Origin: Bimastos eiseni | Taxonomy: Eukaryota; Annelida; Clitellata; Crassiclitellata; Lumbricidae | NCBI GenBank assembly: GCA_959347315.1 | Contig: OY365809.1 | Coordinates: 44,410,693 to 44,474,692 of the forward strand | Direction: 5' to 3' | DNA: 64,000 nucleotides | Part shown: piece after piece, positions 35,501 to 47,119 of the stretch | Position numbering within the stretch: position 1 is the stretch's first letter | Layout: the number at the start of each line of letters is the position of its first letter | Translations under genes and position numbers: made by a program | Notes under the pieces: generated by a model | Seen by the model: the letters and a program-made list of their open reading frames with translations, nothing else | What the model was told of the DNA's origin: nothing | Databases searched by the model: none

Positions 35501-38500
35501 AATTTCGAAGGAATTGGGACAAGCTGGTCATCAGCCTGGACGTTGTCGATCGGGAGGAAGAGACGGGATCGGAAGTTGTACACTGGATCACTCACTTTCC
35601 TGTAAGAGAGTCATAAATTGTCCTTCTAGAGCAGTGATTCTCAACCTGTGGGTTGCGACCCGCAAGTGAGTCGCAAAGGATATTCAAGTGGGTCGCCAAC
35701 TTTTCTTAGAAATCGCATTTTTCCACAAATATTGTCACGTGAATGTAATGCGCTATATTTTCGATAAATCAAGGCCTTGTCAGTGTTGCTGCCATTTTAA
35801 ACTACCTACCTCTGTGAGACCGTCCGTTCAGCTACGATTTCGAAAAGGACTAGGTTCTGTGTAAATAATGATTGTGTCTAACCAACATCAGCCCACGTAT
35901 TGACTTAGGCCTACTTCTGACCAGAATGCAAGCATTGCCATCTCATCAACATTGACTCAATGTGAGTCTAATAATAATGGGTTTTTTAAACATTTTTTTG
36001 ATATTATGCAATTTTATTATCATTTATTTATAGTCTTGTTACATGTATACGCTATCATGGCTAGTCGTAGAATGCATTGATGCATGACTTACTGATTTAA
36101 CAAAGATTATATGTGCTCTTGGAGCCCGGGTTCATCAATATGGCATATGCCGACGACTCCCAACTGTACTTGACATGCCGCCCATCTGAGGCACTGCAGT
36201 GCGGGTCGAAAATCTTGGCAACTGTGGAGCAAGTGCAGATCTGGATGTCCTCCAGTTGTCTAAGATTGAACCCGGATAAAACTGAATTTCTGTGGCTGGG
36301 CACGAGATAAGTGCGTTCGGGGGATGACAATGGTGATTAAAGCAGCATTTCCTAATTGGAAGGTTCAACGCGTCGTCCTGAACCTGGGAGTTCTTCTGGA
36401 TGAAGACCTGTCCTTGGAGGAACATGTCAGTTCCATCTGCATGTCTTGCTTTTATCAACTGCACCAGATTAGAGTCATTTGGCAAAATCTGCCTAATGAC
36501 GCCGCTATGACTCGTGTCCACTCCTTCGTGCTGACTCACCTGGACTACTGCAACGGCGGTGTCCTTGCGGGTTTGCAAACGTTCCGGATAAGACAGCTTC
36601 AATCCGTTCTCAACTGCACCGCCCGAGTCGTTGGCAATCTCCCAAAATACTCACATATTTCAAGATATATGCATGACACTACACTGGCTCCCGGTTGAGG
36701 ATAGGATCACATTCAAGATCATCCTCATGGGACGAACATCGTGGGCTCCAGAATACATCAGAGAGCTCTGTCTCCCCGTCTCCAGCCAGCCAGGTTGTCG
36801 ATCCTTGCGTGATGCGGCTCGTGAGGACTTAATGGTCCCACACTCCCGTACATCGATGCGGACAAACCGTGCCTTCTCATGCATTGGACCATCATTCTGG
36901 AACGCTCATCCTGTACAACTTCGCAACATTGCACGGCTTGCAGCCAACTTTTCTAAATTACTCAAACCGCATTTACTTAGATCTGTTGGGTAGCTACGTT
37001 TAGCGCCTTCGAGAGGTTCTTATAAAGCGCTATGTAAATTGCCTAATACATATGTATACTTGCTGCCAGATTTTTAAGTGGTGGATCTCGTTAGGATCTA
37101 GATGCTGCAAAGTGGGTCCCCATGTCAAAAAGGTTGAGAGCAACTATATTGTAACCTCATCATTGTACTTGGGAACAATAACAATAAGGAGCTTGTCATT
37201 GTGAATTAGCTTTTGGTTTCTGGAGGTAGATTTTTTAACTCTACCTGTATCTTCAAACTCTCCCTGATCTGTCCATTCTGCCTTCCTTTTGAACTTACCT
37301 TCTGAACATCAACCTGATAATCAATAGTTTTCATGCACCTTCGGTCGATTCCTTCATCATCAGATACTGACGTAATTGATCTTATACTTACTATTATGGC
37401 ATGCAGTCATGCTTCTAAAACAACCAATTCTATACTGGAAGGATGGTGGTACTAGGGAACCACTGCGATGTGCACGTTTTAGCATATATTAACCTACAGC
37501 AAATGACTTTCCCGATTCCTTCATTCTTTTTAAGAGTTTGGTCAATAAAATATATGTGACCATATGTAATAAAACCGTTATTGAGTAAGAAAAGTTGATT
37601 TGTGAGAAATGCTCTTGAAATGTAGGTAGACAAAATATGTGAAAAAATTAGTTTTTGCATACTGATATCACCTGTGGTGTTGGCTGTGTATCTATTTGAA
37701 ATTGTACTTTATTATTGCATTATGGTGCCCTGTGGCAAAAACTCTTTATTCATCACTAATGCACAAGGTTGAAGTCACATGCATTGGTTATGTAAATGAC
37801 GATATTAGCAAATTAAATCTTAATGTAGATTTCTGTGATTCTTTGATCACTTTTGGTTGTGTTACAATTCTCTGATTAGTTTGCTCTATCTTGATCAATT
37901 CACGACTGTTTTAACAGAGTTGGCCGATGAATGATTTTGTGATTGATTTGTTACTGTTTTGATTGAATAAGTTCGTTGCCTTTGCAGTATCCGATGTATA
38001 GTCGAGAATATCTCTACATTCGGAAATACAGGGTGAGCCAAAAGGTTCAATCCTAAACTGAGATGTTTGTAAAGGAACATCTGTATGTTATGTTTGTATG
38101 TTCTTACTGTTGCTTATGTTTGTGTGCTTTTGTTATGTTTGTATTTGGGTTGTCTTTTTGTTATGTTTGTGTTGTCTTTTTGTTATGTTTGTGTTGTCTT
38201 TTTGTTATGTTTGTGTTGTCTTTTTGTTATGTTTGTATTTTTGTTATGTTTGTATTTTTGTTATGTTTGTATTTTTGTTATGTTTGTATGCTATTGATAT
38301 ATTTTGTTGTGCGTCGTTAGTTTGTTATGATGATGATGATGACGACGATGATGATGAGTTCTCTATCTGAAGGCAGTCTATTGTGTTTAATGACACCCAG
38401 GGATGAGATGAGTGCTCAAGGTGGTTTCCCCTTGCCTTCATCACAGACAATTATGTGTGAGCAACTGTCCAGAGGGTTGCCACACTGGCTTGAGGTAGAT

Positions 38501-40673
38501 TCTGACCTGCGACCCTCCACTTACAAGGCACAGAGCATACCTCAGAGTTACCTCTACACCACCAGGGGCTCCACTTGGTCTGTTATATCGCTGTGTATGG
38601 AGCCTCTTATTAGTTTTGTCATGTTAATTGCTTCTGGGTGTGCAGCCTTTGCATCCAATTCAGTGCTGTTAGGCAAATATTGAATTATAATGAATAAAAT
38701 ATGCAAGCAAATGGCTGCAGTTAAGTGTGCATAAATTAAGAATCGCATGCATCTGTTTAATAATTAATTATATGAATTGTTTAATTAACTTAATAATTTT
38801 ATGATGATGAGTGCTCTGTCCAAAGGCATATTCATATGGCTTTATGCAACCCAGAGATGAGATGAGTGAGGTGGTTTTCCATTGCCTTCCTCACAGACAA
38901 TTATGGATGAAGAACTTGTCCAAGATCGTTAAGCAATGACTCAAGGTGGTCCGAACCTGCAGCCCTTCGGTTCCCAAGGCACAGAACATACCGCTATGCC
39001 ACTATGTCCCATAATAATTTAATTTGATTAATTAAAATATTTGTTTTCTACGGTTTGATGCTGAATTGCAAATGAAACAATTTGTTGACGTGAGAAGGAA
39101 TTCGTTGTTTTTAAGGTTGACCACGAGAAGAAACTGATGGTCATTGTGAATCGAAGCGTTGACCATCCATTGTTGCCGGTCAACAACAAGTACGTCCGCG
39201 TTAACACCTACATGTCGAAGATGGTCATCAAGCCTCACACATCGTTCGACGAGGTTGGGACGAATTTTTTATCCAAACCCTACTCCCGTGTTGGAAAGAT
39301 TTTTTATATTCACACCATACTCCCATAGCAGTGGAAGGTATAGACTGCATCTTTCCATTGAACTGCTTTATATTGTTCTGGGAATTTGTTTGGGTTAGCT
39401 TGACATTTGTTGCAGTTTATATATGTTTTCTTGTTGAATTATGTTAACAATCTCAATATGTAAGTAAACAATCTGATATGCTCACATGCCAATGTGATTG
39501 AGAATTTATAGCACAACTTCTATGTACAGAGACTCGTCGTACACTATGAGCCGATGTCGAACAGAACGGTCTTCCAAGTGTATGATCACTGTGCTCTTTG
39601 TGCTCTCTTCTGCTCGCTCTGCTCTCTTCTTCTCATTGTGCTCTCTTCTGCTCACTATACTAGCTTCTGCTCATTGTGCTCTGTGTTTATTTTACACGCC
39701 AGACTCGTGTATCGCTCGGCGTTGTCCGGTGCTGATCAAATACATGGAACTCTTGCAGGGTGCTTAACAGAAATGACGACTTCATTTACTATATTTATAT
39801 TTGCAGAATGGCTTTGATTATGTCCTGACTTATTACGATGATCCAAAAGCGGCTTTCCCATCAGTGGCTTACAACTGGATGGCTAACACAGGTGATCATC
39901 TTTCCTGGCTAATGATTTCATTTTGAATCATAAACTGTGAGCCATTGCTGGCTAATTGTGTAATACATGATGCTAGTAGCATCCATCTTAATAAACTGAT
40001 ATTGAGAGATTACTGCTTTCAAATTCGCCTGTGTGCTCGTCATTTCTGTTTCTTATTATCATCACTTAATTAATTAATTGAAATATCTGCTCCTAGTGGA
40101 GAACCTTATGTAACTACAAAGTGGAAAGCGAGCAACGGAGGGAGCTGGAGAGAAAGGAGGGGGAGACGAAATAGCGTTCATATCAAAAACCTGCTCTTCG
40201 GCAGAAGACTTAAGAAGAAGTGTTTAGTGTGTATTATAATTATTATCATTATTATTATTAATCTGTCATTTACAGCACCTAAACAAATTGATTCTTGAAC
40301 AAAGGCGCTTAATACAGAAGTCTGGTCATAATGAATCTTGAAGAAATATGTCTTATGGTTAATTTTGAAAAGCTTATTTTTGCTGCTTTAACTAGAAAGG
40401 GTAACCCTGTTTGCTGACCTGTGATCCCTAAAGGGTGTTTTTTTCTCCCAATTGTTTCCTTCCTACTGTTACAGTCTCATAATATGTATCGCGATAAATT
40501 GTTGTGCATGGCTTATGATCACGGATGGGGCGTAATCTGTGAACTTTCTTTTCACATCAGGCGTTCCAGATTTCGTCGAGAAGTTGCACACGGCCGCAAT
40601 GATGCTGCACGATCGCAAGAAGGGAGTGCACAAGGACGAACTAAGCGAGGACAAAGATCGCATTCCTATGTGA
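32506..40673 (+). CDS. STARD7: STARD7-like START-domain lipid-transfer protein
   Basis: In vertebrates STARD7 carries phosphatidylcholine to mitochondria. Exons: 32506-33014, 33434-33591, 35187-35236, 35491-35601, 37988-38032, 39116-39253, 39807-39891, 40561-40673. All junctions match in phase; 1,209 nt gives 402 residues against about 370 in human. The N-terminus MASSVLQTYLYSSRN, rich in Ser, Arg and Leu without early acidic residues, looks like a mitochondrial presequence. A hydrophobic stretch ILVLLVLFG follows near residue 90, then the family-like FFSWDKERISDDEL before the START domain (about 195-385). START signatures include WRKPVPNSYLYEYK, VYGTYHDLPARAFFAVQ, RRNWDKL, SEVVHWITHFPYPMYSREY and NGFDYVLTYYDDP. 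The ATG context is ACAATGG. A second GT-like choice exists at the first donor, but only AA|GTTGGT keeps frame. Introns carry LINE, hAT and SINE relics. Confidence 0.95.
33930..34210 (-). pseudogene. LINE ORF2 C-terminal fragment in STARD7 intron 2
   Basis: The translation contains RAFSVASPKFWNSLPHDL, the conserved end of L2/CR1-type LINE proteins. The fragment is antisense to STARD7. Confidence 0.65.
34414..35143. mobile_element. Non-autonomous hAT element in STARD7 intron 2
   Basis: Begins TAGAGCTGTGCC and ends GGTAAAGCTCTA. It is flanked on both sides by a perfect 8-bp target duplication, ATGTATTT (34,406-34,413 and 35,144-35,151). It is 730 bp with no transposase; the left end repeats ACCGATTATTTT four times. 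Confidence 0.88.
35633..37135. mobile_element. Probable Charlie-like hAT relic with a LINE inside
   Basis: The left end CAGTGATTCTCAACC, followed by TGTGGGTTGCGACCC, is preceded by TTCTAGAG, matching the NTCTAGAN target preference of Charlie elements. The likely right end (GGGTCCCCATG...GGTTGAGAGCAAC) is decayed and its flank does not repeat the target site. A LINE fragment occupies the middle. Confidence 0.5.
36113..37045 (+). pseudogene. 5'-truncated L2/CR1-type LINE in STARD7 intron 4
   Basis: Three overlapping frames carry reverse transcriptase and C-terminal blocks: AYADDSQLYLTC (catalytic YADD), SSCLRLNPDKTEFLWLG, LGVLLDEDLSLEEHV, LTHLDYCNGGVLAGL, LHWLPVEDRITFKI and SFWNAHPVQLR. They are followed by a TATAAAGCGCTATGTAAATT tail. 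At least two frameshifts interrupt it. Confidence 0.85.
38085..38300 (+). repeat. G/T-rich tandem array in STARD7 intron 5
   Basis: About four copies of a 22-bp unit TTTTTGTTATGTTTGTGTTG(TC), then about four copies of the shorter TTTTTGTTATGTTTGTA. All three frames stay open because the unit has no stops. Confidence 0.9.
38322..38575 (-). mobile_element. tRNA-derived SINE, copy 2
   Basis: Same family as 9,541-9,772: (ATC)n tail on the minus strand, CACAGACAATT block, and a decayed B box at the GACCTGCGACCC position. Confidence 0.65.
38797..39013 (-). mobile_element. tRNA-derived SINE, copy 3
   Basis: Same family and orientation as copy 2, 220 bases away in the same STARD7 intron. It keeps CAAGGCACAGAACATACC and the CACAGACAATTATGG block. 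Confidence 0.65.
39550..39680 (+). repeat. TGCTCTCTTCTGCTCA-type tandem repeat
   Basis: About six degenerate copies of a 16-18 base C/T-rich unit in STARD7 intron 6. Confidence 0.6.
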
Positions 40674-40877
40674 GCAGCTGGAGCCAGAGACACTGGAAAA
40701 GACCCACAATCAGAGCGCACAGTCGAAATGGGAAGACCGGAAAGGCCTTGCTAATGCAGAACTGTGTTTTTGTGTGACTATCATGTTTTCTGGTCTCGAA
40801 GGAACGATTGATTGATTGATTGATTGATTGCTAGACACTGCCAGTCATGCTTGATTGCATGTATGTGATAAAACTTC

Positions 40878-40883
40878 AATAAA
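40878..40883 (+). terminator. Polyadenylation signal for STARD7
   Basis: AATAAA occurs 205 bases past the STARD7 stop codon, in an otherwise unremarkable 3' flank that also holds a short (GATT)n run at 40806-40829. It is the first canonical signal after the stop. Confidence 0.6.
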
Positions 40884-42417
40884 ATGCAGAATCTTGACAT
40901 ATTGCCTGGTATGACCTTGGTAATGCATTTTCCAATAATCCAATACCTACTCTGTTTTTCATCTTCCTCTCTGCTGTCTAGATTCTTAGTCTTTTTGTTT
41001 GTTGGACAAGAATTGCCATGGCCCAACATCACACTAATGTCTTTGTTGGTGCTTCCTCTTGAAATGACCTTCCTCCCTCTCTAAGGGCCAGGGGCAGAGA
41101 CTCAGAAGGGGGACGTGACGGGACGGTCCCTCCAAAATTTCAGGTGAAGAGGACGAGCTGCTTATATCTGCCCAAAATTTCATAAATATTCTATATTCCA
41201 CTATTCATCTTTTTTTGCCACATTGATGCTTGAGAATCAAAGTAATTTTTTCCAGCTTGTCTCCTAAAACCCCATTTTTGTCTATCGTTCTCCCCACCAA
41301 ACCCAGGTCCAAGTCTCAGCTTGTGCTAAGGGCAAAACTCAATGACTGGCTTCTCTCTGTAGACTCTTGCTCTTTATAAAGGTGTTCTTAAACCTAAGAC
41401 TGTATATAAATCTACAGATACAATCCTGCCTAATGTCGAGGGGTGTTCTGCCCCAAAACTTCAAGTGGCTCCTAAAATGTGCTTCTTGATGCATCATACA
41501 AGACTGTGGACTTGACACTTGTATTGCTTAACACCATACAAGACTTGCAATGTTGTGCCAATTGTTTCAGCATCTTCCTTTTCATGCAGCGATTAGTTTG
41601 CCAACTGTATCATAAGCTATGTCTTCGACACTCCGTTCCACACTGTTCTCTTTTTTTTCCAGGGAGAGGGAGAAATTGGGTGCAATGGGGAATTTTCCCA
41701 AGAAGGGACAATTTGCTAAACTCTCTTGCAGATGCTCAGTTCAAGGGATTTTGTAGTCTAGTGATAGTCTAGTAATGGATCTAATATGACAAAATATCAG
41801 TCAGTTAAGTTTTTTTTGGTGAGGTGGTTCTGCAATGCCCCTCGGAAAAGGCTGACTAGTTGGGGCACTTACTGAAAGACATTCATGATGTGATGTATGT
41901 AACTAAGAGGCTCCTGAAAAGTTTTCTCAGCAGAGCTTCTTTTAAGTGCATTGCAATCGACCAATCAGAATTTATTTAACGCCAGCCAAACTTACAATTA
42001 CATTTGTAGTTTTGGTCAAATGGTGCAAAATTACAATATGATTTGCAGCCAATAAGTTGCAGCTAGTAGCTGTAACTCTTTAAATCGCAGTTAAACTCTA
42101 TATCGATATTGTTGCTAAATTAGGCCATTATAAGAATAGTGCTGGATTTACTGCATTTGATCGTTTCACTGTGGAAATAATTTTAGATTGTATCAGATGC
42201 ACTGAATAATTATAAGTCTGGGAGCAAAACGCATAGCCAGACACCTTATAAGTAGGTTTTATAATGATGAGTTCATTTCCAATAATGGAACAATGTCTTT
42301 GGGATCCCTGTCTATGACCATATTATTATCTCAGAATAATTCTTGTAACAGAGTGTGTTGTAATGAGTCTCTTATATGCATACCAGTAAACACACCCTTG
42401 CACACGTATATACATAC

Positions 42418-42468
42418 ATAGATATATATATATATATATTTTATATATATATATATATATTTATACTT
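42418..42468 (+). repeat. (TA)n microsatellite
   Basis: Two TA runs joined by TTTTATA. Confidence 0.9.
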
Positions 42469-43188
42469 GTTTACTTACTGATGTGTGTATTGTGTCAATT
42501 GTATGTATGATTGTATGAATAAGGAAAGTCGATTGCTCACTTTTTGTACTGTTTACGTTAATGCCTGTTAATTGCAGATACTTTTGTGGTGATGTACACT
42601 GTCTGGTGTCAGACGCACACTCTCTGAGAATTGATGTATTCTATGGCAATGTGAATATCATTTAAAAAATTATAGTAATAGGTTATTATCAGCTATACCA
42701 TTGATAAGCTTTTGACTTATCACCATATCGTTCGTCTCATCGATGACAATGTTTTGATGTTTGGGGACAAACATTTCAACACCCATCAAGTAAAGATCTT
42801 TGCTAGAACTTGGAATGGCAGCCAATATTAGTGTTCAACGTGTCCGCAGAATCTCCGGGATTACGTTCTAACATTTTCCTGATCAGTATTTGAACTATTT
42901 GAACTCTTGCATTGTTCCATGTTGCGTCTTACCAGCAAATAGTTAATCGGTACTGTGGTGGTGGTGATGGAAATGGGTGGTCACGTGGTATGGCAATTCA
43001 ACCCTGGGTGTCTGGAGTTTGTATTGTTGATTGGTGCATGATGAGAACAATTCCTGTTGGTCAATACAACAGTTTTATGAATTTAACTTATGATTCGGAC
43101 TCTCCAAGCAGGGTATGTGTATCATATTTTTTCCAGGTAACACTATCAACATACAGTATATATGTATATGCACATATGTGGCATTGCT

Positions 43189-43190
43189 AC

Positions 43191-43227
<37 letters not shown>

Positions 43228-43230
43228 GTA
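43189..43230 (+). repeat. (TA)n microsatellite
   Basis: ATATATAT run with a single TG interruption. It produces Tyr/Ile frames that are not genes. Confidence 0.9.
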
Positions 43231-44767
43231 ATAAATCTGCATACCTAAAGAAGTGATTGAGATGCAAATATGATAACAACCATCCCGAGACAAGGTTTTG
43301 ATTACTTGATTGCTAGGTTAAGTAAAGTAAATATTCCATGGCAAGAGCATAGCAATGTCCATTTCCTTTGGCCCATCAATGGGCATAATATATCCAAGAT
43401 TCTGGACCAACTCTACTGCCCCCATGTTAGTACTATAATTGCCACAAGTTATTTAAAACAATATTGTGTTTATTTTCATTTCTGAAATGTACTAATTAAA
43501 TGGGTGTGTGATTTTAGAAAAGATCAAACGGATTTCTGCTTATTTTATATTTGTTAGAAGGTATGTTGTTCATTGTTGACATTCAATTGTCACTGAACAT
43601 TGTTTCATAGCTGTTGTAGCTGCTTGTAGTAGTAGTTACATTGGTTTTGTTGATGCACCTATAGTTTAGTGTTATTATTTAAAGTGTCGTTTACTTGAAA
43701 ATGAATTTTGAAGTCAGCTGGCGGAAGACTGGCAGATAGTTTGTATGAAGAAAACATGTGAAATTGGCAGTTTGAAGTTTTTGGTAGTTTGAACTTGGCT
43801 CTGACTACTGAATTGTGTTATAATTAGTTAGATTAGTAGGGAAGTAGTGCTTGCTGTTTGGCTTCGGCTTTCGTGTATATAATCGTGGTTTGGATGGTTT
43901 TATCTCCAATAAAACCAGTTCCTTTTTACTTATGAAACAAAAATAAAGTTTGTTATACAAAGTTTTGCGTTTGCTGCATTATCTTGTAACAGAAACTGAA
44001 GGGTTTGATGATAAGTAGTTTGGCAGGCTAAGTTTCATTTAAAAAGTCCAGGAAATCGTTTTCTGTTGATTTATATGGATGTCCTACACCCTCAACTCAG
44101 ATAAAACATAATTTCAGATGCCTTGCCGCTGGCTGTAACTTCACCTAGAGGAACTAGGTCTGGTTGCTGAGAGACCAGAGAGGCAAACGACTGAATAAGG
44201 TAGGTGGCATTTATTAGGCTTAGAGGAAAAAACTCGCTTTTATGATACAACAATTCTCGAAGCAGTTGAGGCCGGGGGTCCCTATAAGCCCTACCTATCC
44301 TTAGGTGGAGAGTGTCACTGATATTTAAATAATGGTAATTGAAATCAAGAAGTGAAATGCATTGAATCATTTAATTGAAATTCAGAATTATTCCAACAAT
44401 TCAATTTTAATTGAAACTGAACACCAACAATTTAATTAGGAATTAATTTCATAACTTACACAGCAAAAAGTCACAACTTAGATTGCCAAAAAAGAATCTC
44501 AAAATAGACTCAACTCTTTGCGCCGATATTGATCTTTCTCAAGTGACTTCTAATAGATACAATAATTATGCTTGCCTTCGCATTAAATGCAACAGAATCG
44601 CCAAATAAAATTTTAATGTGAAAGCACTAAGTTCTTAACTTAGAGCGGAAGAGCAACATGTTGACCTAGTTTTATCTGGGTCCATCTACCTATTTCTATC
44701 TCTATGCTAATCATATTGCTCATAACATCACGAGAATCTGAGACAAAACACCTCTTAAAATCGAAAA

Positions 44768-47087
44768 ATGGCGTCGAGCAGAAACGAAGAACGCCGGCCG
44801 CTGTTATCTGCCACTCCGTCGGCTCCTCCACCGGAGTACAGCGCCCGACCTGGTAACTGTAACTGTAAACTATATTAATGTCTTGACGCTAATTACGCAT
44901 TTTGACGCTGCATTTAAATTGAACACGAACCCTCTCAGGTGACTGGTAAGAAAGCTTGTTACCCGTCTCCTCTTTGTTGTCCTTCAAGTCTAAGCTTAAG
45001 ACTCGGCTTGTTTCAAATGATTTACCAGTGCCGTATCCACATTCTCTGGTTTCTTGACCGATACGATCTTCCACTAGGAGGATATCACCAAGACATCGGT
45101 CGATGCCTTGTTCGTTTTAATTAGGCGTCATCTAAGTCAATAGATCACATTATGACACATTGTCATTTCTACAGTTTCAGCAAATATCGGATTTCAAATT
45201 TTCTGTTTTTAAAGCGATAATTTATTATTTATTTATTGGGTTATTTATTATTTACAAAACTGAAAACACATTCTGTTGCTATTGGCACTTACTAGTTACT
45301 GCTTCCTAGTGTAAACTGAAGCAAAATAAATAAATTCATAAAATTGTACAAACTGCCTGACTAAAAATCAAGTGAATGAGACTTTTTTTGTGTAATCAAA
45401 ACTCGGACTTGGTAAAAACTCGGTACTTGGCAGGAAATTGACACTCTGTTCAATCCTGGTTACCGTTGTATTGATTGTATTGTATAAGTCTATGTCTGGT
45501 TCTGCGTTTGGGTTAGGATCGAGCCTTGGGCCGCACGAGGTCTACGTCAACCCAACGGATGCGGACGAACTGCCTCCTCCGTACAGCGCCAGCTCCACAG
45601 ATGGCGTCCTTGTCATCAACTGTCGCGTCTGCCAAACCACGATCAACCTCAGTGGCAAGACTGGGCAACACGTCGTCAAGTGTGGTGTCTGCAACGAGGC
45701 CACGGTAAGCACAGAAGTGACCGATGATGATGTCTGTTGACTACCTTCAGGGGCAGAGACTTAGGGGAGAGGACGGGACGGCCCCCACCAAACTTTTAAG
45801 TGTAGGGGATCAATCTGCTTATATCCCAAGATTTCATAAATGATTCATAAATATTTAAAATTTCTACTGTGTTTTATCTTTTTTGCTGAATCCATGTTTG
45901 GAAATTGAAATTTCTTTCTAACCAGCCCCCTCCAGACACAAATTTTTTCAACCTGCCCCACAGACCCTTGTCCAAGTCTCTGCCTTTGACTTCCTTATGT
46001 AGACTTGCCAGACATCCGGGAAAGGAGGCATCATTCCTTTTTGGCATTGTGTCCTCTGTCCTGTAGGCAAAGCTGAAACATGGAATACGTCTAGATCTTT
46101 GGGTGTGGACTGTATTGGGCTATTTGGTATTATTTCCTGGCAGGTTATCGATGACTACACTCACATGTTGAAAGGATTCATACTTGCAAAATGTAAACTA
46201 AAGAATATATCTTGTGAGAAGTTTTTAGCGTATGTTATCGGTAATGAACTTTCTGTAAGGAGGGCAATATCAAATTACAGCTGTATTGTATTGTATTATT
46301 GTGTAATGAGGATTTGCTGTGTAGAGTTGTCCCCACAGAGAAACACTGTGCAGAATCAACAAGCTTATTGCTTAAATCAATACTTTGCAACAACCACATC
46401 AACGAAGTCTTGATATCTCTCTTTTCTCTACTGAGCCCCTTGTTTCAATCTACTTTTGTCATCCGAGTGTGTACCAGACTTGCGATTTTCATTGTATTGT
46501 ATTTATTTAAGTCATGCAGTGATTTTATTGCAAATATTGCCAAGCATCTTTTCCTTACGTATTGCCATGATGCCATTCCCGTCTTCTGGCCAGAATACTG
46601 CGTTTCAATTTTCGATGTTCTAGAGTTTCTTGAGGTGAAGACAAAAGTTCTGCAGTGAACTTTAAGTGTGAACAAATTAATTCTCTGTTATAATGTTCTA
46701 TATTGGTCACTTTATGGAATATATAAAGTATCCTACATATTATATATATATATATATATATATGCCATGCATGTCTTGTGTGTTAAATATATATATATAT
46801 ATGTGAAACCTTCATCGAAAGAATCGCGGAAGTCCATTTTCGGTTTATTGATATATCCCCAAAAAATGTTTTTAAATCTACAGATATATTATATATGTAG
46901 ACTTTAAAAATTTTGTAAAGTATACAGACCAGATATAATAGCTGTCGACATTAACAAATTTTTAAAGTATACAGATATATTATATTTGTAAATTTAAAAA
47001 ATTGTTGGTGGGATATATCAATAAACCGAAAATGGACTTCCGCGGTACTTTCGATGAAGGCTTCATATATATATATATTTGTATATA

Positions 47088-47119
<32 letters not shown>

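Larger units (their letters stand above)
40674..44767. other. Spacer between STARD7 and PIP4P
   Basis: Both strands were read and no gene is supported. It holds the STARD7 3' flank, a pair of related T/C-rich stretches (41,085-41,320, recurring at about 45,740-45,985, both with AAGGGGCAGAGAC-like and AAAATTTCATAAAT words), TA microsatellites at 42,420-42,465 and 43,190-43,228, and AT-rich DNA. Small open frames here are short and unlike known families. Confidence 0.6.

Noticed and set aside
40421..40777. 118-codon plus-strand frame over the last STARD7 exon
   Set aside because: It is an out-of-frame shadow. The phase-correct frame encodes the conserved C-terminus GVPDFVEKLH.
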